In this document: piece by piece, positions 1 through 6,330 of the stretch
Position numbering within the stretch: the first letter of the stretch is position 1
Layout of the letters: each line of letters begins with the position of its first letter
DNA from: Acidobacteriota bacterium
GTDB lineage: Bacteria > Acidobacteriota > Vicinamibacteria > Vicinamibacterales > UBA2999
Direction: 5' to 3'
NCBI GenBank assembly: GCA_020851835.1
Contig: JADZBZ010000254.1
Span: 1 to 7,480 of the forward strand
DNA: 7,480 nt
The notes under the pieces: generated by a model
Seen by the model: only the letters and a program-made list of their open reading frames with translations
Told to the model about the DNA's origin: nothing
The model's database searches: none
Translations under genes and position numbers: made by a program

Positions 1-2
1 GG

Positions 3-431
3 GAGCGGGGCGCGGTGGACGTAATGGTCTTCACCGGCCAGCAGCCCGCCCGCGAGATCCCCAGCTTCGTTCAGGCGAGCGACGTGCTGGTGTCGCCGCG
101 CATCCGCGGCACGAACACGCCGCTCAAGATCTACTCGTACCTGCGATCGGGCCGGCCCATTCTGGCCACCAACCTGCTCACTCACACGCAGGTGCTGACG
201 TCCGATATCGCCGTGCTGGTGCCGCCCGAGCCACACGCCGTTGCCGAGGCCCTGGCCGCGCTCATCGACGACCCGTCGGCGCGTCAGGCCCTGGCCGCAC
301 GCGCCCGCGCGGTGGCCGAGCGGCGGTATAGCCGCGAGGCGTACGTGCGCCGGACCGCTCAGGCCTACGCCCGACTGTCGGCCGGTGCCTCGGGACAGGT
401 ACCGACGCCTCAGACGGTGACCGAGCGGTGA
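3..431 (+). CDS. GT4-like glycosyltransferase, C-terminal part (5' end outside window)
   Basis: The reading frame is open from the first in-frame codon (position 3), so the N-terminal domain lies upstream; the GTG at 15 is internal, not a start. About 142 residues remain, matching the C-terminal Rossmann half of a GT-B glycosyltransferase. The stretch PSFVQASDVLVSPR, then GTNTPLKIYSYLRSGRPI and ATN, is the nucleotide-sugar binding region, followed by a helix-rich tail ending in the typical SREAYVRR region. Such enzymes move a sugar from a nucleotide donor to a lipid-linked or other acceptor at the cytoplasmic face. The usual EX7E pair is not present: the second Glu position is Ser (codon 135-137, KIYSYL), and eight residues earlier is Thr. 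The KIYSYL form is, to my knowledge, a recurring subfamily and not obvious decay. The stop overlaps the next gene's GTG by four bases. Donor and acceptor cannot be read from the sequence. Confidence 0.85.
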   Translation, partial: ERGAVDVMVFTGQQPAREIPSFVQASDVLVSPRIRGTNTPLKIYSYLRSGRPILATNLLTHTQVLTSDIAVLVPPEPHAVAEALAALIDDPSARQALAARARAVAERRYSREAYVRRTAQAYARLSAGASGQVPTPQTVTER

Positions 432-1420
432 GGGTGCTGGTCACCGGCGCCACCGGATTCACCGGTGGGCACCTGGCGTCTACGCTGGCCAGGCGCGGCG
501 AAGATGTGCGGGCGCTGGTGCGTCCGAAGAGCCGCGCCCGATTCGACCGCTCGCTGTTGCCTGCCGCGGGCGTGAAGGCGGCGGAAGGAGACCTGGGGGA
601 CCCCGGCTCGCTGGCGCGGGCGGTCGAGGGCGTCCAGATCGTGTACCACATTGCGGCGACCTACCGCGAAGCAGGCCAGCCCGACACCGCGTACCGGGCC
701 ATCAACGTGGACGGCACGCGTCACCTGCTCGAGGCCGCGCGAGCCGCGGGCGCGGCCCGGCTGGTCCACTGCAGCACGGGCGGGGTGCACGGACATGTCG
801 CCAACCCGCCGGCCAACGAAGACGCAGCGTTCAATCCCGGCGACGTCTACCAGGACACCAAGCTCGAGGCCGAGCAGCTCGCGCGCCGCTTTGGTGCCGA
901 AACCGGCTTCGACGTCGTCGTCGCGCGGCCCATCGGCATCTACGGCCCTGGCGACACCCGCTTCCTGAAGATGTTCCGCGGCCTGGCGCGCGGGCGGTTC
1001 CCGATGCTCGGCTCGGGGCGGGTGTTCTACCACCTCACCTACATCGACGACCTGGTGGAGGGCTTCCGGCTGTGCGGCACGGTGCCCGCGGCGCGCGGCC
1101 GTACCTACCTGCTGGCCGGGCCGCGCTACACGACGCTGGCCGAGCTGGTGGCGCTGGTGGCCAGGGAAGTGGGCACCTCGCCGCCTCGCATCCACTGGCC
1201 GGTGTGGCCCTTCTGGACCGCGGGCCTGCTCTGCGAGCTCGTGTGCGTGCCGCTTCGCATCGAGCCCCCGCTCTATCGCCGGCGCGTGGACTTCTACACC
1301 AAGAGTCGCGCCTTCGATACGACCCGGGCCCAAACCGAGTTGGGCTTTGCACCGGCCGTGGATCTGGAGGAAGGCATCCACCGGACCGCCGTGTGGTACC
1401 GGCAGGAGAGTCTGCTGTGA
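428..1420 (+). CDS. NAD(P)-dependent epimerase/dehydratase, extended SDR family
   Basis: This is a 330-residue protein of normal length for extended short-chain dehydrogenases. The N-terminus has the Rossmann nucleotide-binding motif GATGFTG at residues 7-13, and EGDLGD at about 53-58 follows the usual strand that ends near the adenine. The catalytic set is visible as S116/T117 in HCSTGG, Y141 and K145 (YxxxK). ARPIGIYGPGD (167-175 region) and YIDDLVEGF (205-213) are the family's substrate-domain signatures. The tail (SRAFDTTRAQTELGF, about 293-307) is also typical. The Arg-rich stretch after the second strand (R32, R36, R38) may favour NADP, which is uncertain. The GTG start at 428 overlaps the upstream stop as GTGA, and no good Shine-Dalgarno is visible, so translational coupling is likely. 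Lying between glycosyltransferases, it probably modifies a nucleotide sugar or sugar group, but hopanoid- or steroid-type SDRs look similar and cannot be excluded. Confidence 0.9.
   Translation: MRVLVTGATGFTGGHLASTLARRGEDVRALVRPKSRARFDRSLLPAAGVKAAEGDLGDPGSLARAVEGVQIVYHIAATYREAGQPDTAYRAINVDGTRHLLEAARAAGAARLVHCSTGGVHGHVANPPANEDAAFNPGDVYQDTKLEAEQLARRFGAETGFDVVVARPIGIYGPGDTRFLKMFRGLARGRFPMLGSGRVFYHLTYIDDLVEGFRLCGTVPAARGRTYLLAGPRYTTLAELVALVAREVGTSPPRIHWPVWPFWTAGLLCELVCVPLRIEPPLYRRRVDFYTKSRAFDTTRAQTELGFAPAVDLEEGIHRTAVWYRQESLL
1404..1410 (+). promoter_or_regulatory. Shine-Dalgarno for the 1417 GTG start
   Basis: AGGAGAG sits inside the last codons of the SDR gene and ends 6 bases before the GTG at 1417. 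This is the clearest ribosome binding site in the window. It decides the start of the following glycosyltransferase, whose open frame otherwise extends back to 1072 inside the SDR gene. Confidence 0.75.
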
Positions 1421-2616
1421 GCGCCGGGCGCCCGCTCAACATCGTCCACGTCTGCGACCACCTGGGCTGGGAGGGGTCGCGCATGCACGGCGTGAAGCGG
1501 CTGTTCGCGTGGATGATTCCGCGCTTCGATCGCACGCGCTTCAACGTCTCGCTCATCAGCCTGCGCCGCCAGGACCTTTCCGAGGACACGCTGGAGCAGT
1601 TCGGCATCGACGTCACCTACCTGGGCCGGCACAAGTTCGACCCGGCCACCTATCCGGCGCTGCTGAAGGTGTTGCGGAACAAGCAGGCCGACCTCGTGCA
1701 CATGCACGGCTACGGCGCCACCACGTTCGGACGCCTGTGCGCGTGGCGGATGGGCATCCCGTCCATTCTGCACGAGCACGCCAACCACGGCGATACGCCC
1801 TGGTTCCAGAAGGCGGCCGACCGCTTGCTCGCGCCCCACACCGACCTGGCCATCGCCGTGTCGGAGTCCACGGCGGAGTTCACCATCCGCGCACGGCTCA
1901 TGCCGCCCGAGCGGACGAAGGTGGTGTACCTGGGCGCGCCCCTGGACGAGTTCGCCCGGCCGCGGAGCACCGAGGAAGTGGCCGCGGCGCGAGCGGCCCT
2001 GGGCATGGCGCCCGACACCCTGGCCGTGGGCACCGTCACGCGCCTGATGCCGGCCAAGGGCAACGAGTTTCTCGTGGCCGCCGTACCCGACATCGTCCGG
2101 CGCCAGAGGCGGGTCCGGGTCTACATAGTCGGGGAAGGGGAGATGCAGGGCGCGCTCGAGGCGCAGGCTCGGGCGCTCGGCCTGGGTGACCGGCTGGTCT
2201 TCTGTGGCTTTCAGCGCGACGTGGCCGCCGCGCTCTCGGCGCTCGACATAGTGGTGTTTCCTTCGCTCTGGGAAGGCACGCCGCTGACGGTGTTCGAAAC
2301 GCTGGCCATGGGCAAGCCCATCGTGGCCACCGACGCCGACGGGCTGATGGACGTGCTGGTGGACGGCCGAGACGCCCTGGTCGTGCCCAGGCGCGACGCG
2401 GGGCGCATCGCCGACGCCGTCTGCCAACTCGTCGAGCAGCCGGAGCTGGCCGCGCGCCTGTCGGCCGGAGCCCGGGTGACGGGCGCCCACTATGACATTC
2501 AGGCGTTCGTCACTAAGATGGAGCGGCTCTACGAGCTGCTGCACGAGACCTCGCGCGCGACCGGGCGCGCCGGCGTGCTCCGGGCCGACCTGAGCTTTCT
2601 CGCCACCACGCGATGA
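1417..2616 (+). CDS. GT4 family glycosyltransferase
   Basis: This is a complete 399-residue GT-B retaining glycosyltransferase. The N-terminal acceptor domain begins with NIVHVCDHLGWEGS and carries HMHGYG (95-100) and a His-rich stretch HEHANHGD (119-126). The C-terminal donor domain has GTVTRLMPAKG (205-215), where R209 and K214 match the phosphate-binding Arg/Lys of GT4 enzymes. It then has VGEGEM (238-243), and EGTPLTVFE gives the EX7E pair E286/E294 followed by MGKPIVATDADG. The family transfers a sugar from a nucleotide donor, keeping the anomeric configuration, at the cytoplasmic side of the membrane. Start choice: the frame is open upstream, but GTG at 1417 has a strong Shine-Dalgarno, forms a GTGA overlap with the SDR stop and puts the protein start at the first Rossmann strand. 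It ends in an ATGA overlap with the membrane gene. The last 25 or so residues, after the final helix, look like a disordered tail. Sugar specificity is unknown. Confidence 0.93.
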   Translation: MSAGRPLNIVHVCDHLGWEGSRMHGVKRLFAWMIPRFDRTRFNVSLISLRRQDLSEDTLEQFGIDVTYLGRHKFDPATYPALLKVLRNKQADLVHMHGYGATTFGRLCAWRMGIPSILHEHANHGDTPWFQKAADRLLAPHTDLAIAVSESTAEFTIRARLMPPERTKVVYLGAPLDEFARPRSTEEVAAARAALGMAPDTLAVGTVTRLMPAKGNEFLVAAVPDIVRRQRRVRVYIVGEGEMQGALEAQARALGLGDRLVFCGFQRDVAAALSALDIVVFPSLWEGTPLTVFETLAMGKPIVATDADGLMDVLVDGRDALVVPRRDAGRIADAVCQLVEQPELAARLSAGARVTGAHYDIQAFVTKMERLYELLHETSRATGRAGVLRADLSFLATTR

Positions 2617-4586
2617 CCATCGACCAGCCCGTAGCGACGCGACTGGAAGGCCGCAGCCTGGCATGGCGGCTTGGCGCCTCGTCTACGCTGGCCATCGGCA
2701 TCGTGCTGCTGACCTGGGCGCTCACGGTGGACTTCACCAAGGTCAGCTACGGCTTCTTCAGCGACGGGGCCACCTACTACAGCCTGGCGCACAGCCTGGC
2801 CGACGACTTCGACTTCGAGTACCGGCGTGAAGACCTGGTGCGCGTGTGGCGCGAGTTCCCAAGCGGGCCCGAGGGCATCTTCCTCAAGCGCGGACGCGAC
2901 GTGGACGTGTCGCTCGGCGCCGGGTTCCCCTTCGTGCACGTCACCTCGCGGCAGGACCCCGACGAGCAGCGGCTCTACTACGGCAAGTCGTACATCTACC
3001 CGCTGGCCGCGGCGCCCTTCGTCTTCCTGTTCGGGACCAACGGCTTTCTCGTGCTGCACGCGGTGCTCATCACGCTGGCGTTCCTGTGCGCGTACGCCTT
3101 CCTGGTGGCCCGGAGCCATCCCCTCGCGGCGCTGGTCTTCGCCTTCGCCTTCATGTTCCTGTCGGTGGCCCCGGTCTACATGGTCTGGATGACGCCGGAC
3201 TTCTTCAACCTGGCCATGGTCACCTTCGGCTACTTTTTCTGGTGCTACAAGGACGTGGTCGGGCCCAACGCCGTGCCGCTGTCGGCCGCCACGCGCGTGC
3301 GCTGGTTCCTGGGAAACCGATCCGACGTGATTGCCGCCATCTTTCTGGGCATCGCCACGTTTTCGAAGCCCACGCACGTCCTGCTCATCGCGCCGCTCCT
3401 GGTCTCGGCCCTGCTCCGGGGCCAGTGGCAGCGGACGCTGCGTATCGGCGTGTTCTTCGGACTGATGGTGGTGCTCCTCTTCGGGGCCAACATCGCCATC
3501 ACCGGCGAGTGGAACTATCAGGGCGGGGACCGCCGCACCTTTTACAGCGGCATGGGCGGCTTCCCGTTCCAGACCGAGCAGAACCGCTTCGACGCGGTGG
3601 GTGACGACCGCACCACGAACAGCATTCCGGTGGAGGTGCTCACGGGCCGGGACGCCTTCGTGGACGTGTTCCGGCGCAACCTCGGCTACTTCTTCTTCGG
3701 CCGCCACACGGGGTTTGTCCCTTACTACTTTCCGGGCGTGATGGCGATGCTGCTCTTCGTGGCGGCGACGCGCGATCGGGCCGTGTGGCAGTGGCTCACG
3801 CTGGCCGCCGGGCTGGGATCGGCGGTGGCGTTAATCCTCTACATGCCGTTCACTTACTCGGGTGGTGGCGGGCCGATTGGCAATCGCTACTTCCTGGGCG
3901 TGTACCCGGTGTTCCTGTTCCTGACGCCGCCGCTGCAGACCGCGGTGCCGGGCCTGGTGGCCATGGCCGTGAGCGGCCTGTTCACGACGCAGATTCTGTC
4001 GAATCCCTTCTACGCGTCCTTTCATCCGGGCGAGCACACCAAGACGGGCCTCTTCCGGCTGCTGCCGCCGGAGCTGACGCTGGTGAACGACCTGCCGGTG
4101 AACGTCAGCCCGTCGCGGTCGCGCCAGCCGTTGGGCGGGACACCGCCCGTGTCGGCGTACTTCCTGGACGACAATGCCTACAACCGCGAGGGCGACGCCT
4201 TCTGGGTGCGCGGCGAGTCGCGCGCCGACCTGCTGCTTCGCGCCCCTATCGTCACCGAGGCGGGAGCAGCGGGAGATGAGGAGACCCGCCCCCTGCGGAT
4301 TGCGAAGCTGGAGGTCTACCTGGAGACGGGCCCCAAGGCCAACCGCGTGGTGGTGTCGAGCGATGCCGAGACGCGCGTGATCGACCTGCCGGCCAGCAAC
4401 CAGCGGTCGTTCACGCTCGCCATGCCCCGCGGCCTGCCCTATCGGCCCGACCCGCGCTTTCCGACGAACTTCGTCTACAACCTGTCGATCGACAGCGAGA
4501 CGGGCTTCATCCCGCTCTTCGAGTCGGGCGTCCGCGACAACCGGTTCCTCGGAGTCCACGTGCGGCTGGTGCCCGTGTATGAATGA
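2613..4586 (+). CDS. GT-C-like multi-spanning membrane glycosyltransferase (PMT/ArnT-like) with C-terminal soluble domain
   Basis: This 657-residue integral membrane protein has roughly eleven hydrophobic spans by eye: 24-40, 145-166, 170-190, 195-212, 237-252, 254-269, 276-296, 371-386, 392-411, 425-440 and 446-463. After the first span comes FFSDGATYY (D51), in the place where GT-C enzymes have their catalytic acidic residue in the first external loop. GKSYIYPLAAAPF (124-136) and the segment through SKPTH (251-255) resemble the PMT_2/GT39-GT83 core. A large loop (297-370) and a GGGGPIGNRYF motif (417-427) follow. Residues 464-657 form a soluble, probably beta-rich domain; with positive-inside topology it would be periplasmic. 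GT-C enzymes use polyprenyl-phosphate sugars, so transfer to a glycan, lipid or protein outside the membrane is inferred. The ATG overlaps the preceding stop (ATGA) with no visible Shine-Dalgarno, suggesting coupled translation. The exact family and substrate are not recognised. Confidence 0.8.
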   Translation: MTIDQPVATRLEGRSLAWRLGASSTLAIGIVLLTWALTVDFTKVSYGFFSDGATYYSLAHSLADDFDFEYRREDLVRVWREFPSGPEGIFLKRGRDVDVSLGAGFPFVHVTSRQDPDEQRLYYGKSYIYPLAAAPFVFLFGTNGFLVLHAVLITLAFLCAYAFLVARSHPLAALVFAFAFMFLSVAPVYMVWMTPDFFNLAMVTFGYFFWCYKDVVGPNAVPLSAATRVRWFLGNRSDVIAAIFLGIATFSKPTHVLLIAPLLVSALLRGQWQRTLRIGVFFGLMVVLLFGANIAITGEWNYQGGDRRTFYSGMGGFPFQTEQNRFDAVGDDRTTNSIPVEVLTGRDAFVDVFRRNLGYFFFGRHTGFVPYYFPGVMAMLLFVAATRDRAVWQWLTLAAGLGSAVALILYMPFTYSGGGGPIGNRYFLGVYPVFLFLTPPLQTAVPGLVAMAVSGLFTTQILSNPFYASFHPGEHTKTGLFRLLPPELTLVNDLPVNVSPSRSRQPLGGTPPVSAYFLDDNAYNREGDAFWVRGESRADLLLRAPIVTEAGAAGDEETRPLRIAKLEVYLETGPKANRVVVSSDAETRVIDLPASNQRSFTLAMPRGLPYRPDPRFPTNFVYNLSIDSETGFIPLFESGVRDNRFLGVHVRLVPVYE

Positions 4587-4626
4587 CGCAGCAGGCAGCG
4601 CCACCCTCGCCTGAATCCGCCTAATC
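4583..4626 (+). other. 13-codon ORF and reinitiation junction between membrane gene and next glycosyltransferase
   Basis: The membrane gene ends in ATGA, like the other junctions of this operon, but the ATG at 4583 opens only a 13-codon frame (MTQQAAPPSPESA) that stops at TAA 4622-4624. The next gene's GTG lies at 4627, two bases further, in a different frame. No Shine-Dalgarno is visible before that GTG. The layout could allow ribosomes to terminate and restart, or it may be chance. I do not claim that the short peptide has a function. Confidence 0.3.
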
Positions 4627-5685
4627 GTGGCCATTGTCGCTGTCGTCACATCGAGTCCCGCGTTTGCCGAAGGCGGCCATCTGGTGATGGCCCGCGAACT
4701 GGTGAGCGCGCTGCGAGAGTCGGGACACCAGGCCGGGCTCATCGTGACGCCGCAGAATCGGTTCGGGCGGCAGGGCAGCGCCTATATGGCGGCCTGGTGT
4801 ACCGACGTGGGCCTCGCGCACGAAGAGCGGCGCATCGATAAAGTCATCAGCTTGCGCTTTCCGGCCTACGCCGTGCAGCACCCGCATCACGTGCTGTGGC
4901 TGAACCACCGCATGCGCGAGTACTACGACCTCTGGGACCGCTTCCAGGCGACGCTGTCGTGGAAGGGCCGTCTCAAGGAGCGCGTGCGCCGGACGTTCAT
5001 CCATCGGGCCGATCGCTACTTACTGAACCGGATGGAGCGTCGCTTCGCCATCTCGGTCACCGTGCAGGCGCGGCTGCAGCGCTGGGGCGGCGTCCAGTCG
5101 GAGGTGCTCTATCCTCCGGCGCCGGTTCGGCCCTACCGGTGCGACGACTACGGCGACTACATCTTCGCCGTCTCGCGCCTGGCGCCTCTCAAGCGTTTCG
5201 ACCTGCTGCTGCGCGCGCTCGCCGAGCCCGTCGCCCGCGGCATCAGGTGTGTGATTGGCGGCGAGGGCGCGGAACTGACGGCGCTGATCCGCCGGCGCAA
5301 CCTGCTGGGCCTCGACGACCGCGTCGAGTTCGCCGGCCGGCTCACCGACGAGCAGATGCTGACGCACCTGGCGCGCTGCCGCGCGGTGGCCTTCGTGCCG
5401 TGGAACGAGGACTACGGCTTCGTGACGGTCGAAGCTTTCTCCTCGGCCAAACCCTGCATTACCGTGACCGATAGCGGCGGCCCGGCGGAGTTGGTGCGGC
5501 ACGGGGTGGATGGCTACGTGACGGCCCCGACGCCCGCAGCGTTGGCCGAGGCCCTCCGCGCCGTGATGACCGACCGCACGTGCGCGACACGGATGGGCGA
5601 GGCCGGCGCGGCGATGGCGGCCGGGATGACCTGGCCTGGCGCCGTGGAACGGCTCCTTGCCGACCCTGCCACGCCGCGATCCTGA
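4627..5685 (+). CDS. GT4 family glycosyltransferase
   Basis: This is a complete 352-residue GT-B enzyme. The N-terminal half starts with a Rossmann strand (MAIVAVVTSSPAFAEGGH), where AEGGH is the Gly-rich acceptor/donor loop, followed by LWLNHRMREYYDLW (90-103), a segment typical of one GT4 subgroup that acts on nucleotide-sugar donors. The C-terminal half has VSRLAPLKRFD (182-192; R184 and K189 phosphate contacts), GGEGAE (211-216), and EDYGFVTVE giving the EX7E pair E261/E269. SGGPAELV (283-290) completes the donor site. All catalytic features of a retaining glycosyltransferase are intact. The start must lie after an in-frame TGA at 4612-4614, which makes GTG 4627 the only good choice; no Shine-Dalgarno is seen, so it may depend on ribosomes arriving from upstream. 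It probably adds a sugar to the same glycan as the neighbouring enzymes. It is only distantly similar to the glycosyltransferase at 1417, so this is not a recent duplication. Confidence 0.92.
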   Translation: MAIVAVVTSSPAFAEGGHLVMARELVSALRESGHQAGLIVTPQNRFGRQGSAYMAAWCTDVGLAHEERRIDKVISLRFPAYAVQHPHHVLWLNHRMREYYDLWDRFQATLSWKGRLKERVRRTFIHRADRYLLNRMERRFAISVTVQARLQRWGGVQSEVLYPPAPVRPYRCDDYGDYIFAVSRLAPLKRFDLLLRALAEPVARGIRCVIGGEGAELTALIRRRNLLGLDDRVEFAGRLTDEQMLTHLARCRAVAFVPWNEDYGFVTVEAFSSAKPCITVTDSGGPAELVRHGVDGYVTAPTPAALAEALRAVMTDRTCATRMGEAGAAMAAGMTWPGAVERLLADPATPRS

Positions 5686-5817
5686 CGGGCGAGCATCCAG
5701 GGTTCGGGCTTCTCCAGCCGCGCCGCGCGCCCCGGGCCACCCTCGGAATTCGCACGCAAATCTTCGCCTGGCTCGATCGCCGGGCGGCCGTTCGCCTTAT
5801 TCTTGGCAGTACTTCCG
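5686..5817 (+). other. Intergenic gap between glycan operon and macro/M20 pair
   Basis: This 132-base stretch is the only real gap in the window. I see no convincing rho-independent terminator: GC-rich runs such as GCCGGGCGGC (5778-5787 region) form only trivial hairpins and no T-run follows them. No strong sigma-70 promoter was found. An alternative TTG start for the next gene lies at 5803 inside it. A change of transcription unit here is possible but is not shown by the sequence. Confidence 0.5.
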
Positions 5818-6330
5818 ATGCCGGCTACGCTGAGCGCCCTTCTCATCGACATCACGTCGCTCGACGTCGACGTCATCGTCAACGCAGCTAACGAGCAGCT
5901 CTCGGCGGGCGGCGGCGTCAGTGGCGCCATTCACGAAGCCGCCGGCGTGGAGCTGGCCGTGGCGTGCCGGCGCGTGGCGCCGTGCCCCACGGGCGAGGCG
6001 CGGCTCACGCCGGGCTTCAACCTGCCGTCGCGCTACGTGATTCATGCCGTCGGCCCCGTGTGGCACGGCGGCGGCGAGGGAGAGGCGAAGCTGCTGGCCT
6101 CGGCCTACCGGGCGTCGGTCAACCTCGCGCGCGAGCACGGGCTCAAGACGATGGCGTTTCCGGCGATCAGTACGGGTATCTACGGCTACCCCCTGCGCGA
6201 GGCGGCGCGGATTGCGGTGAAGACGGTGCGTGAGGCGCTCAAGAAGGCGGTGGCCGTGGAGCAGGTGATCTTCACGTGCTTCGATCGGGAGGCCCTGGAA
6301 GCGTATCGGGCAGCCATTCGCATAGGATGA
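5818..6330 (+). CDS. Macro-domain protein, YmdB/MacroD/Af1521-like (putative ADP-ribose or O-acetyl-ADP-ribose hydrolase)
   Basis: This is a single-domain protein of 170 residues, close to the length of E. coli YmdB. Visible motifs in order are DIT (11-13; D11 contacts adenine in the family), VNAAN (21-25), GGGVSGAIH (31-39), CPTGEA (56-61), HAVGPVW (76-82) and AFPAISTGIYGYP (113-125), the phosphate-binding loop. These give a confident macro-domain call. Characterised members bind ADP-ribose and remove acetyl from O-acetyl-ADP-ribose or ADP-ribose from proteins or nucleic acids in the cytoplasm. The residue equal to YmdB Asp35 is Ser35 here, while Asn25 is kept, so the activity may differ; Af1521-type proteins also lack that Asp. 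ATG 5818 is preferred over TTG 5803 because it starts just before the first strand, but neither has a clear Shine-Dalgarno. Its stop overlaps the M20 gene as ATGA. No ADP-ribosyltransferase or sirtuin is visible nearby. Confidence 0.93.
   Translation: MPATLSALLIDITSLDVDVIVNAANEQLSAGGGVSGAIHEAAGVELAVACRRVAPCPTGEARLTPGFNLPSRYVIHAVGPVWHGGGEGEAKLLASAYRASVNLAREHGLKTMAFPAISTGIYGYPLREAARIAVKTVREALKKAVAVEQVIFTCFDREALEAYRAAIRIG
6324..6327 (+). promoter_or_regulatory. Possible Shine-Dalgarno (AGGA) favouring the second M20 start
   Basis: AGGA lies 8 bases before the in-frame ATG at 6336, good spacing for ribosome binding. The earlier ATG at 6327 overlaps this site and has no Shine-Dalgarno of its own. 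It may therefore be used only through coupling, or not at all. Confidence 0.4.

Noticed and set aside
410..1381. Minus-strand open frame of 323 codons opposite the SDR gene
   Set aside because: The plus strand has clear SDR motifs over the same bases, and the minus product shows no family features.
1294..2664. Long minus-strand open frame of 456 codons opposite the GT4 gene
   Set aside because: It mirrors the codon structure of a strongly supported plus-strand gene, is rich in Arg, His, Gly and Ala with no recognisable domain, and is expected by chance in GC-rich DNA.
2529..3707. Minus-strand open frame of 392 codons opposite the membrane protein gene
   Set aside because: Its composition (Glu, His, Arg and Val repeats) is the usual antisense reading of hydrophobic codons; no motif or ribosome binding site supports it.
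5686..5817. Rho-independent terminator after the last glycosyltransferase
   Set aside because: Only very short GC stems with tiny loops can be drawn and no T-run follows them.
5803..5831. Promoter-like pair TTGGCA (5803-5808) and TACGCT (5826-5831) with 17-base spacing
   Set aside because: The transcript would begin inside the macro-domain coding region, downstream of its ATG at 5818, with no suitable internal start, so it is probably chance.
5580..5891. Plus-strand open frame of 103 codons spanning the 5686-5817 gap
   Set aside because: It overlaps the ends of two confident genes in another frame, is Arg-rich and shows no domain or ribosome binding site.
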